Positions 43,388-55,324 of a stretch of DNA of 64,000 nt are shown here, in pieces (position 1 is the stretch's first letter; the number at the start of each line of letters is the position of its first letter). A program made the translations under genes and the position numbers. The stretch is from Ustilaginoidea virens. Lineage: Eukaryota; Ascomycota; Sordariomycetes; Hypocreales; Clavicipitaceae. Location of the stretch: contig NC_057317.1 in NCBI RefSeq assembly GCF_000687475.1, positions 868,001 to 932,000 of the forward strand, read 5' to 3'. Below the pieces are notes generated by a model, which saw nothing but the letters and a program-made list of their open reading frames with translations, ran no database searches and was not told where the DNA came from.

Positions 43388-46300
43388 TAGGTTGGTGGGT
43401 AGAAAGAAGCGGGCGAAACAAGGGAAGCTCTTTGGACAGAGGAGACGACGTCGCCAAAGATGATGATGCAGTCGTGGACTAATATCGCGACAACCACGCG
43501 CGCGCGTGGGGGAGCGAATGAACGGGAGTCTTGAGCAACACCTCGGAGTGGTCAAGTACAAGAGGGGTCGGTCGGGGGAGCAGACAATGAATACCAATAC
43601 CTGCAAGTAGGTTTCGGCACTGCTGCGAGTCCTGGTTGCTTAAAATGCGCAGCCAGCTTGGGTTTGGTTGGGCACAGGTGGCTGGTCAGGACTTCCGTCA
43701 CTTGGGCCAAGGCAATAGCAGCAGGGCTAGCTGTACAAGCACCCAAGCGATAAATAGTGGGTGTCTGAGCTGGCAGAATGCTGCGGTAGAAAGTTCCGGG
43801 TCGAAGGATCCTCAAGGAATCTCGAGTTGGGGCAGCTGCAGATTGCTGCTGCGGCTCCACGAGGCCGGGGGGGGAGAGAAAGGGGGGCCGATGGGGACTG
43901 GAGTGAGGGGTGACGAAGGACTTGACTGAATTCAAGCCACAACAGAGGGCTGTGCTTGTTGATCCCCAGGGGAGTTAAACCAGCCCAAGACTCAGACGTT
44001 GCGCGGGAATGCGCCAGGGTAGAAGATCCGGTTTGCTTGCCACGACCCGTACGTTACACGATCAAAGAAGACCAGTTCCTAGCCACCAGGTCGGTTAGCT
44101 CTACTATTCGAGGTGCGCAACAAAGGCCGAAATGCAGTGGAGGTGCTGCGGGTTCGAATCTGAGGGGAAGGAAAAAGGAAGGCAACGGGTCCAGCCGGTA
44201 AGGCTTTGCTGAGGGGGCCACACTTGTGATGCGTTGGCAGCCTTATGCATGAAAGGAAACTGGTCCGGAGGCCCAACTGCGCCGAAAGAGAGAAAAAAGA
44301 GAGAAAAAAAAAAAAAAAAAGACAGGAAACAACCCCCGACGGTGATGCAGTCATGGGATTATTGACAGAAAGATGCGTAGTAAGCTGATCGTTACACACA
44401 GGGCTCGCGGTTTCTCACTATCCGGGGCAATGTTTCATCACCAGAGTATGCGCTGCATACTGGCATAGCGACTGGGTAATGTGAACCAAACTTGACGCGG
44501 CTAATGAGCATCCCCAATACCCCATTTGTGCGGTGGCGTCCGATCATGTCGAAGAAAGGGCCAGGCATCCAGGCGATGCGACGTGATTCACGATGGGTGA
44601 TTTGCGAGGCGACAAGTATGATGTTATGGTTCGAGAGGTACCTTGCATAAAGAGTGGGCTTCCAATCCATAACGTCGCGAAGAAGGGTGTATAAATGTTG
44701 CCATGAGTAGAGGTAGAGGTAAGCCAAGACGTAGATCAGCCGGGCGCATAATTCGTATAATACGAGCACTTGCTCGTTCCACGTCCCGCGAAGGAGTGCG
44801 CCTGGCACTAGCCCTGTGGCAGTGAGTGCTAACCAAGTCTGGCACAAGTCGGTGTGTTTGCAACAATGCGACCGTTGGTTGACGAGATGGGCATACGACG
44901 ATGAACTTGCGACCCAATGGCCTGCAAGTCCAGTGCATGCGAGGGAGCCGCAGGCGAAGATGCAAGAATTGGGGGGGGAAACGGTGGATAGAAGAGAGCC
45001 AACGAGCCAACAGAAAAAGGGTATGACCAGAGGTAGCAAGAGGGAACAAGGCAGGCGAGAGATGGTGTATCATGGTGATGGGAAAAAAAAAAAAAAAGAC
45101 AAAAAGGAGGCATTGGGGCATTGCTGGATAGGGAAACAGCAACGGGTGAAGTAATTGACGGCCGAAAACGCAACAAACTGACTGGCTCGCTCACATACCG
45201 TGCTTGCCGTGCGACACGATTGGTGTCCTCGGGGAGGACGACGATGATGATGATGCGCGATGCGCGATGCGCCCTGGGCGTGCAGTGGCACAGCTCGGGC
45301 GAGACGCGACAGAGCTCTGGAATGCCCCCAAGGCAAATCAACGGCCAGGAATCGCGCAGCGCGCAGAAATGAGAGGTCACCTGATGATAGGTGCGGCCAA
45401 TGGAGATGGCGAACGGCTTGAAGGACGATGATAGGCTTCTTGTGGATGACGAACGAAAAGCTGCGATGGTTTGTCGAATAGGCGGCGAGCAAAAATCGGA
45501 AGCTGATTTGCTCAAAGAGGGGTGGGAGGTGGGCGGGTTTTTGGGAAAGGCTTCCCGTCTCTTTCTCCTCCGCGGTCGGGGTTCCGAAAACAACAAGGAT
45601 GCAGGAGCCGCAAATAACCAGAGAAAAAAGGAAATGATATGATCTTTTCCTTGGAAATGAAAAAAAGAAAGAAAAAAATTTGAAATAAAATAAATAAAAC
45701 AAAAAATAAAAGGGCCCAGAGGTCGAAGCACAGAAAAGCCTGGTCCGTGGAACTGCAAGCGACTTCGACTTGGAGGGAACCCGAGGGGAAAATTGGATCC
45801 TGGAGCTGATTGTTCTCTGTCGGCCCGCAGGTTCCGGGGAAGGAGATTTTGGGTTGGGGGGGGTTATTGCGCTGAGTGCGCGGTTGGCCTTACTGCTGAA
45901 GAGAGCCTCTGGCAGTTTGCTGTGTTTCAGCGTGCTCCTGCCACTGTAGAACCAGACAGCAAAGGCGTCAACTGTTCTGACTGGTCTGACTGGTCTGACT
46001 GGTCTGACTGCTTTGTCTGGTCGTTGCCAAGGCGTGGTCAAAGCGACAAAGAAAGAGAGGCTCTGGGGCACGTTGCTGGTCAAAGCCCAGTGATGATGAC
46101 GGCAATGGCTGGCTGATTGCCGCCGATTAGCTGGCCGGTTCAAACCCAGTTTTGGCTAGAAAGCCAGCCTGTGTCTCGCCGCCCGCTCGCCGAGGCTCCG
46201 ACTGGATGTCGAGGCGCGAGTACGCAACGGGGTGGCGGATGGCCCTCAAGAGCCAGGACGGGCTTGTGGTGAGTGGCCAGAAATCAAATCGACACGGGGT

Positions 46301-46964
46301 TTGTTTTTGCTTTTGCAAGTTATTGATGTCGACGAATCTTGATGCGCGACGGGCACTTGGACGCGTTACGGCGCTATTCCCCCCTTTTTTTTTTCTCTCT
46401 CTCTGGCCCCCGCCTAGGCCGCGGAGTGTGTGCAAGCAGACTTGATTGACCAAGAAGACGGCTTTTTGTGCAAGCAAGTAGCAAGTCAAGTCAAGTCGAC
46501 ACTGGGACTGGGCAGTGGACAGCGCGTGTGCTGCTGGCCCGTTGAGTGGAGGAACAGAGAGTAGCAGAATTGGTACTGATTGGCCTGGCCGTTGGGAGGA
46601 GAGGAAATGAATGGCCGTGAGGAAGGACGAAGGAAAAAATGCAAAGATGTGATTTGATTTTGATTTGCGAGGCGGGGGGCCTTGACCTCTTTTAACACCT
46701 GTGACTGGCTGAATCAGCTCAGGCGTGGGTCCATGACACGGTCCCCACTCCTCCTTTGCCCAGGATGGCTGCCTGCGCGTTGATTTGCTGGCCTAATGAA
46801 CATGATGCACAGACCAGCCCTTCTCCATGCTCCTTGGCTTGCATTACATTACATTACATTTCATTACATTGGGGCTTTTAGCCTTTAGCATAAAAGTTCG
46901 GGTCGGTTACAACTTACCAACACTCCCAGAGCGGGGCCTCCGCACCAGGTATCGGGTACAAAGG

Positions 46965-47005
46965 GTATGTACGGTATGTACGGTATGTACGGTACGTACG
47001 GTATG
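46965..47005. repeat. 9-bp minisatellite GTATGTACG, about 4.5 units
   Basis: Four units of GTATGTACG (the fourth GTACGTACG) and a partial fifth, in the gene desert. Each unit contains the palindrome GTAC, so the array can fold on itself. Confidence 0.85.
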
Positions 47006-50000
47006 CACCGGGCGGTGGGCTTTTGTCACAAAACGCCCACGCGGAACTTTGGCGAGACATTGGACCCGAGACGTTTTTTTGTGCGTGATTGAACGTACCG
47101 AGTACCTGCCACACAGTACGTGCTGCAGACTTTGGTTTCATCCACGCGCGTGATACGTGATGGGTGTGTCGGTCTCTTCCGGCAGCAAGGTCCTGTCCTG
47201 TCCTGTCCTGTCCTGTCCCGTCCTGGTTTTGTTGGTTGCTCTAAAAAAGAGAGCACCTGACGTGCGCTTTTGACGGCCAACTCGCTCAGCGGGTTGGTCC
47301 GTTTCGGAAATATACTGGATGAGCCGAGCCCACTGGCAATCCCTAGAGAGCTGCGTCTGTGCCAGACAATACACAACACTCCCGAGTCCGGACGCACTGC
47401 CGGGGACCGTCGTGAATCTGCTTATTGCGGAGGCCTATTGCTCCGTGCTGCAGTCCGCACACGTAAATGCTTGATGGTCAGCCATCCTTGCGCCAGTTCT
47501 CTCTCGCTCCTCGGATCAGGGAGCAAAAGCATCGGGGGTGGCAGATTGCCATGTACTTTCACAGACTTTGTACTCCGTGCGGAGGCGGTGGTCAAGAGTG
47601 AGTGCATGGCGGTGAGAAGCAAAAATTTCGCCTCACCAGACGCACCCCGCACACGCCGCCACCCTTGTCTCCTGGACAATAAAACAACGCCGCCTCGAGA
47701 GGTATGCGACTGTACTGGCGTGGACAATCACGCAAGCGGTTAGTGCCGCAGGTGGCCTGGTATCTAGTAGGTACCTACCAACCCACCTGTATGCCGGCAG
47801 TGCGCATGTTGCTGACAGGCCAAGTCCGTTTTCCACTCGGCTACGCTACACTGACTGTAGCACGCAACCATGTTCTCTCTCTCTCTACTCCGTACTCCGA
47901 GCTTCACGTTATCCGCATGCGCCAGGACTGCCAGGCTTCAACATTTCCATTTCAACCAACTACTCCATATCCGTACAAAGGGATTCCATTTGACTTCTTA
48001 TACACCGCTTCCCCTCCGAGGTACATCCTGGACAAATCCGAGTCGTTGAAAGCCGGCATTTCCCGAAGCAGCCAACAGAAGACCGATCATCTTTCCCCGT
48101 CCACCGTTTCGTTTCACTCACCTGCCTTGCCTGCCTTGCAGGAACTACCTACAGTACCAGACACACACTGGACACACACTATTGCCAAGAAACGCGTCTC
48201 TCGCGACAAGGACCGAGTATCGCGACACGTACGGAGTACATGCTTCGTATCCTCAAGTAGCTTCACGTACTATTGACGTCACGGTACTCCGTATGCCTTT
48301 CTGCAATCAGCTTCGCCGGGTAAAGATTAGCTCGGACCCATCTAGCCCAAGAGGCCAGCCTTCCCACATCGTTGCATGGCGGGCGTTGACGCGAACCTCC
48401 AGCAACCGCGGCACTATCGCACCTGGCACCCTCGCCAAGTCGACGTTCCTCGACCATGTAGCGGTGAGCAATGGGCAAGCTCGGGAAAACGCGAAACTCA
48501 TGGGGGGGGGGGGGGGGGGAGAAGAAGCGAACGGGCATCCCCCGCACCGCAACGGGGCGCGCTGAGCGCTGAGCTGGCCATTCCTCGTTTTCCCGAAACC
48601 GGTTGCGGTTATGCGCGGTGGCGCTTGAGGCGTCGCTCGTCGGGTGCGAGCGAGGCAGTCACTGAAACTCTTTGGCATATTACCCGCCGGCGACAAAAGT
48701 TTGTTTTCCATCCAATGACAAAATCCCGCTCCCTTACTGGGGCAAACCCCATGGCCCTCGAAGATTGTCTTGTCCCCCGATACGCGCCCGTCTTGACATG
48801 GGTCTGTCTTGGTTCCTTTGCGAACCGCGGAGCACATGGACTACATACTCCGTAGGCCAATGAACTGCCCTGTTGTTCCCCGTCAACGGGTATAAGCTCA
48901 GTCACACTCCCGCGTAGCGAATAGGATCCCAGATCTGAATTGTTGATACACCACGTCGCTTCTGCGCTTCCTGTCCCAGCGGCCCCATGTCACGTACAGT
49001 ACTCCGGTCTCACAGGAGCTCTGCTTCATCCCGGGATGACATTGTGCGTCGCAGGCTCGTGCTACATGGCTCCGCATGGCACACGGAGCACCGACTACGA
49101 AATCGGACTGTAGGCACATTGCGACGTAATTGCCCCCCCGACTTCCCAGAAATCCATCACTCCGCACAAGGAAGTCGCAGCAGCCGACGTTGCGTAGGTA
49201 TACCGAGTTTGTGCAAGTTTGCTCGGCGCCCTTTGGCGTGTCCGCGAGGGACCTAAATTGTCTCGACGGATCGAGCAGTTGGAAGCATCTGCTGCCGCGG
49301 CCATTCTTTTTTCGTCAAGTTGAACAACTGCTCCGAGGCGTCATTAGTTACCAGAGCCGAGCCCAGCTTGGCGACGGCCTGCGGTAAGGGAGGGAAAAAT
49401 AAATAAAAAAAAACATAAAAAAAAAGCCCCGGCGCCTACTCTCGCCAACAGTCACCAGTCTATGAAAAAGCGCAGGCTCCTTTTCTTACCCTAGAGGTTG
49501 AGTTCTGGGCTCCCGTTTATTCCGCGGCTCCTGGGTCCTTGTGTTGCCCGTGCTGTGTTCGAGAGGCCTCAACAAGATCATGGTGCTTTGCTTGACGAAC
49601 AGTTTAGCCGGCCCTTGAAGCATGCGTGAAGACCATCAGGATTTGTGCTATCCTCTCGCATTCAAGGGTAGAGATATGTCCCTCACCAGCCTGGACAACG
49701 TCATCAAGAGCTCGAGAGATAGGCTGCCATTATATACTAGGATACATAAAGCGGAACAGTGAATAGCAATCAACGTGTGAGAGCAGTGATTATACGTGGC
49801 AACTCATCTAAATGAGCTGGAAAGACATGCTGCAACAGCTGGCCAATATGAATGACAGTCACAGCCACATTGCTTAGGTACTTGGGCATGGGCCTTTGGT
49901 TATGGCTCATGACGGTGCTTCTATGATTTGGATGAGCCTCTTTTCCCGGCCCTCTGGACCTACAGGCGTGGCTGGCCTAATCAGAGGTAGCGAGCGATTT

Positions 50001-51256
50001 GTGTGCCGCGAAGGCGTGGAGAATGCGACTTTGAAAACAGTTCGGTTGGGATACAATGTACAAGACCAAAGTTCTTCTCGAATGCCGACGCGACCGGGAA
50101 CTAATAAGAGTACAAATCTCGCAAGGGAAGTGGCGCAAACCTGAAGCCTTGGTTATGACTTCTGAGCCTAACTGAATGTCATGAACAGGCGTACGGAGTA
50201 GAGTAGCGGCATTGTGGCTAGCACAGGAAGCTTGATGGTGCTGTGCTGCTGTGAGACACGCACCGCACAAAATCATAGCACCTCAGATCCGCCATCACAT
50301 ATTGAGGTTATAGAATCTAGCAGTCAGTCATCGACTACCATGGGTATAGATTGTTCAACTTGGAAAAGCACCCGCCGCTCCTGCATCAGCTGCAATCATT
50401 ACCGTCTCCCCAGTGAGACGACTGACCGATGGAAACCCTGACTGTGCAGCTCATGTATCGGTTATTTGACCAGCCAAGAGCGCCAAAGGGTTTTATCGAG
50501 ACGCTCATGGCGCGTAGACAGGGTCGACTGAGTCAACCGCCGCCACGTGGGAACTGTTCTGAGCCGTCAACCTGGGCATAAGCCTACCGCGCACATTTGC
50601 TGCAGCAAGGACACGTCTGTTGGCAAGGATGGTGAAGGTGAAGAACTCTGCAGGACAAGAGGGAAAAGGAAGGGGAAAAAAAAAAAAAAGGAGAGCAGAG
50701 CAGAGACGCCACTGGGCGATGCGCGCGGTCGAAAAGTCTCCGTGTAACAGCCAGTGGTTGTGTCGCAATGCTGAAATTCCGAGAAAAACGAGGGGATGCA
50801 GGTGGGCTTCCCGTATTTGCCGCGCGCTCGGGGGCGCAGGGAAGGTGAGCTTGGTGCCAGTCGTACGCGGCGAGCCAGAGCATGAATGGGCCGGGCCGGT
50901 GGTGCGCAAGTCTAAAGCGAAACCACACGCGGCCCGCAATAGCGGCCAACGGGGCGAGGTCGATCTGCGTGGAAGTGAAGAGACGGAGTGGACGGACATG
51001 AAGAGCAAGCGAGGCCATTCGTAGGATCCGCGGGATTCGTGGGCGTCAACGGGTGCACCCATGGCAGGCGGCAGAATCAAATCATGTCAATCTGCTTGTT
51101 GCGTGGGAAGGAGCCGCCGCGGCGAAAATAGGATAAAAAGGAGCCGGCCATCGCCCTCCCCTCGGGGTGGCAGTCACGACTCACGGCTCATGGCTCATGG
51201 CTCAGTCATCTCCCTTACCTTTCTTCAACACAAAGTACCAAAAAGGCCCCAGCCGT

Positions 51257-51257
51257 C

Positions 51258-51292
<35 letters not shown>

Positions 51293-51293
51293 G
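51257..51293. repeat. (CAA)12 microsatellite
   Basis: About twelve CAA units, in the presumed upstream or leader region of the 52732 gene. CAA repeats are common in unstructured fungal 5' leaders. Confidence 0.85.
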
Positions 51294-52731
51294 ACGGCAT
51301 TGCCAGACGCTGATTCTCGTATCCCACCCACTACAACAAGACTCGCCTCCCCACGCGATCAACAAATAGGCCCGTCCCGCAATATAGCCTGTCCAACAAA
51401 AGGGCCAGGGCCAAGATCGCTCCTCGACGGCCAACCAGAGGCCATTGTCGCCGGCATTTACCACCACCCCTCCTCCCCCCCCCCTCCTTCCCAGGTGCTC
51501 CTTCCCTGGTGCTCCTTCCCTGGTGCTCCTCGCTGGCGCAGTTGGTGCTTTGCCGCCCTTGAAAGCTGGTCCTTGCCTGGGGCAAAAACAGGCATAGCCA
51601 ATCAGGATCCGGCACCGCAGTCACGTCAATCACAATCACACCTTGCCCCCCCTTGCAACCTAGCCCAACGCAACTTACAGGGAACTTGGAGCGCGACCCA
51701 GCCTCCAGGCTGCTGAACGGACATCAACGCCATCAGCCGCCGCCAAAGCGACCCCGAGGTTGGCGACCAGCTAGCTGGCATTGAGTGAGTGAAGCCGGCA
51801 TCTGCATCCACCCCTCTACTACATAGCACATTGAGGCTTTGAGTCTGGTCTGTGGCCACTCCCACCGCCAACCCCTGCCAGACATCTTCGCAGCAGCAAG
51901 CCTGGTCTGGACCGTCTGGTCCTTCTTCGACCGTCACCATCGACCAAGCGTACATACCGTCTGGTGTTTTGCACTCTCAAGTACGGGACAAAAAAAAACC
52001 AACCAGCTACGCAGCCGTCTTCTCGTTCAAGACGCCCGACTGCTGCTTGTCTCTGTTGGCGCCACTCCGGGGTGCTGGAGCAAAGCGCTTGGTGGTTGAC
52101 CAGGTCATCTCTGATTCTTGCAGTCCTCACTTGTGACTGATGACTGTGACTGAACCAGCAGGGGGGTCATCTTCACCACCAATAGCCAGCGTGTCGGCGC
52201 GCCTCTTGTCAAGACTCGATTGCCGCCGAGACCAAGGCTCAACTTGCACCAGACAGTATTCGGGTCTTTGAATAGCAAATAGCAACCGAGGGTTTGCACG
52301 TTGGCACCACCTCCGGCTCCAGTCCAGCAAGGCACCAAACCTGCATGCCCTGGTCAAATCACAAGCACAAAGCACAAGCACAAGCACAAGCACAAACAGC
52401 AAGCAGCAAGCAGCAAGCAATAAGAAACAAGAAACAAGAAAAACAAGCAACGAGCAACAAGCAGCAAGCGTACACCCAGGCTGTGGTCCCGTCACTGCTC
52501 ATCTCCTGTTGTTCCCCGGCATCTGGCTCTCACCATATAACTAAACGCTCCGCTGCGCAATCAACCATCTCGCTCCTCTCACTAGGTCTCGCCAAACCTC
52601 CTTGGCTCTGCGGGGTTGGGAGCGACGTCGTTGCCTGCCTCACAAACCCAGGGCTCTCTAACCAGACCCGTCCTCATCATCCCCATCCCCGGCTAGACAC
52701 TCGCCGTCCCCGTCCCCAACAGATTTCAAAA

Positions 52732-53427
52732 ATGCCTGGCATGAAGCCCAAGTTGGAGAAGCTCTCCACGCCGCTAACGGCAACGTTTCCGTCCGAAATC
52801 ACCTCTGCCTGCTCAGCCACTCCTCTTTCGGCCGCGACGCTCCAGAGCAAGCTTGAGCCGGATTTGGTCAAGACGCCCATTAGCCCTCCATCCGCGTACA
52901 CAGATTTCTTGTCAAAAGCCATGGCGCTGAACTCTCCGTCACCAACATCGGGGACCTCGAGCCCGGACTCTTTGAAGAGTAGCCTAGAGACCGAACATGT
53001 GGCTCGTTTGCCCAAGGTCGACGAGTCGTCGCCCCCTTCGACAGCAAGCAGCAGCAAGCCATCTCCTCCCGGGACGGCGCCGATAGTGCCGCCCAGTCCG
53101 TTCCCAACCTCGGCGCCAATGTCGGCGCCCCCAACCGGCAATGCCTCATTCCCAAGCCTCAAACTACCGCCGAGCCCCGCCATCTCTCATCTTGACTCTC
53201 CTCTGAGTGCAAGCACCGTCCGCTCTCCTTTTAGTGCAAGATCTGTTCACTCAGTCTTTGACTGGGACGCCGCATTAAAGGCCAGATTCTCGGACAAGAG
53301 GCAAAAGCCCTCACGCACCAGTGTTCGGCATATACGGGAAGTCGTCACCAGAACCGTCACTTACACGCCTCGAATGGATCCTGCTCCACGGCGCAAAAGA
53401 CCCAAGGTGGAGGTGGCTAGCGACTGA
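52732..53427 (+). CDS. Pro/Ser-rich protein of unknown function with conserved-looking basic C-terminus
   Basis: A 231-residue frame from the ATG at 52732, which follows CAAAA, a favourable context. The frame is open further upstream, but that part is made of CAAGCA-type repeats and looks like leader. No known domain is recognised. Residues 1-150 are disordered with many SP and PP pairs, possible proline-directed kinase sites. The last 60 residues look constrained: SVFDWDAALKARFSDK, then a basic segment with REVVTRTVTYTPRMDPAPRRKRPKVE. RRKRPK is a likely nuclear localisation signal. Context (an isolated gene with a long leader) resembles regulatory genes, but function is not known. Confidence 0.75.
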   Translation: MPGMKPKLEKLSTPLTATFPSEITSACSATPLSAATLQSKLEPDLVKTPISPPSAYTDFLSKAMALNSPSPTSGTSSPDSLKSSLETEHVARLPKVDESSPPSTASSSKPSPPGTAPIVPPSPFPTSAPMSAPPTGNASFPSLKLPPSPAISHLDSPLSASTVRSPFSARSVHSVFDWDAALKARFSDKRQKPSRTSVRHIREVVTRTVTYTPRMDPAPRRKRPKVEVASD

Positions 53428-55089
53428 TGATGAAGTCGGGACGATAACGACGGATTGGACTGAATGACGATGATGTCTACGACTTTTCTTTCTCTTTTCT
53501 GGCATGAGGCTCCAGTATCACAGTCAACCAAGAAAAAAAGAGGGGAAAAAAAACCCCTCCCCCACACACAGAGAATTGATTCCACTCGGGCACCGGCGGC
53601 CCGCATTCAAGCAGTTACCCAAAATTCCATCGTCACCATCTTCACCTACCTCAGGATGGGACCGTCTTCCTTTCTTCGCTGGTGTTCCACGAAAAGCCTG
53701 GTAGAAGGGCCCCGGAGATATGCAGGAACACACATCCACCAGTTGTACGCCAACCAAAACGATCCGTCTCTGCATTGCAGTTAGATAATCTCATGCAGGC
53801 AACAAGCAGTGGAATCATACCAAGGACGATCCTCACTTTGTCATCCTTGTTTCTTTTCTCCCCCTCACTCATTTTTTTTTCGGTTTATTACTCAATGAAG
53901 GAGCAAGCAGTGGCATGGCCAAGTGAGAAACAGGAATACTGGGCTTGGGAGGAGTTTATGGCGTTGTTGATTGTTGAGTGCTAGCTACAAGGGAGGGGAG
54001 GGCGGCGACTCTCAAGACAGAGGGGAAGGGCTGACGTTTGCAGATATTTCACGGCTAGTCTACCACCAAGACGGATCTTTGTTATTTATTCGTAAAGAGA
54101 GACTCAGAAACACCTGTAAACACGGACAGACGACGGCTTTTGCTGGTGCCTTGGTGGGTGAAGAGCAGTTTGGGCTAGAGTACGGAGTAAGCGGGCGCAT
54201 AACACGGGCCGACGACAGTCACGACAGACACCACGGTCTTGGATTTTGTCAATGTGAATTATTGACGCAGGCAGGCCGATGGGGCCGTGAGGAGACGGCC
54301 GCATCCATCCCTGTTGCTACACGGCAAGGCCGCCTTCGGGACAGCAGCAGCAGCAGCAGCAGCACGCAGCAAGCCAGGCAGAGGGCGCAACCGCAGGCTC
54401 GCAGACTGCCTCTCGGACGAGCGCATGGCCCGAGGGATCTCGGCGTCATGCCGACGCCCCAAGGAACACCAAAACAGACCTGGTCTTTTTTTTTCCTTCT
54501 CCTTTTACCCCGGTCCCTTGGCAAGGCCCCTCCACGGCATGTCGGCGCGTTGCTGCAGACGCGTCGCAGGTTTCCGTTTCTGACGGGAGGGCCGGGTTGC
54601 AACGACGCGGACAGGACGGGAAGGGAAAGGTTTTTTTCTTGCAAAGAACAAGAAGAGGAAGAACAAGAAGAAGAAAGGCATGGCGCGTTGTGCGTGGGCG
54701 GGCTGGGCTGTCTGTCTGTCGACACGGGGATATACTCGAGATAGCCACGCACCCCTCCTTGTCGCCTCGGCACGCCCCTTAGCCGCCCGCCCTTCCAAGG
54801 CCTGCTCCCCGCAGCGCAGGGTTGTTGGGTGCCCACTGTGCAGTGCAGACAGACAGACCAGCCAAAGCTGGAGGCAGTCAGTCAGCCTGGCACAAATTGA
54901 TGCAGAGCAGACGTTAAGCGCCGAACAAGCACGGGCCGGGGAGGGCTGATTGGCTGGGCCTGGGGGGCGCGTGTCCGGGGGAAAAGGGGAGGGGGGGGGG
55001 GGGCCGTGCTTGGGGTGCCATGGAAGCGCCGTCATGTCTCCTGCACCGTTGCGAAAAAGGGGTCTGCAGAAACGAAGCGAGCCGGTTGG
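53428..55089. other. Convergent spacer
   Basis: The 1.7 kb between the 52732 gene stop and the FAN1 stop contains a TACGGAGTA motif (54181), an AGC repeat near 54343-54363, an AAGAAG-rich run at about 54649-54677 and a G13 run at 54991-55003. The open frames are not protein-like. I see no gene. Confidence 0.5.
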
Positions 55090-55284
55090 TCATGCAGTGC
55101 AGGCATTCCCAGCCCACTCCCTCACCTCCCGGGCAACGGCGTTGACCAAGGCCACCTTGACGCCGGCGCCTGTCAGCACGTGCATCCACAGCCGTTGGCT
55201 GTCGCTCAGCACGTCGTTGGCGCTCTTGACCTCTGCAAACATGACCTCGCCGCTGGGCTGCCCCGGCGCGAGGGCGGCCTCTGC

Positions 55285-55324
<40 letters not shown>

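Larger units (their letters stand above)
43388..52731. other. 9.3 kb gene desert between divergent HAP2 and the 52732 gene
   Basis: No gene is supported on either strand. Visible structure: A tracts (about 44302-44319 and 45085-45099), 9-bp minisatellites (45976-46010 and 46965-47005), TTACA repeats at about 46841-46868, TGTCC repeats near 47190-47220, a G18 run (48502-48519), TACTCCGTA/TACGGAGTA at 47886, 48230, 48285, 48846 and 50192, a CAA repeat (51257-51293), and CAAGCA-type repeats at about 52363-52465. A short protein-like string on the minus strand near 49607-49724 may be a decayed exon. The last 2 kb look like a spliced or long leader of the 52732 gene. Confidence 0.5.

Noticed and set aside
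44150..44165. B-box-like GGGTTCGAATCT
   Set aside because: No A box or cloverleaf could be drawn upstream.
44392..45039. 215-codon open frame on the minus strand with hydrophobic stretches
   Set aside because: It has no recognisable domain, its codon composition is unlike neighbouring genes, and it lies in a repeat-rich spacer. It was left as non-coding.
45070..46143. 357-codon open frame on the minus strand
   Set aside because: It is dominated by Phe, Ser and Pro/Val repeats encoded by A/T tracts and a 9-bp minisatellite; no protein-like features.
46130..46160. B-box-like GGTTCAAACCC
   Set aside because: The T stem does not pair and no D arm is present.
47704..48276. 190-codon open frame on the plus strand
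   Set aside because: Composition follows simple-sequence DNA and no motif or splice signal supports it.
49607..49724. Forty-codon protein-like string on the minus strand (QPISRALDDVVQAGEG)
   Set aside because: It reads like an exon, but has no start, splice or continuation; too short to call a gene. Mentioned only as a possible relic.
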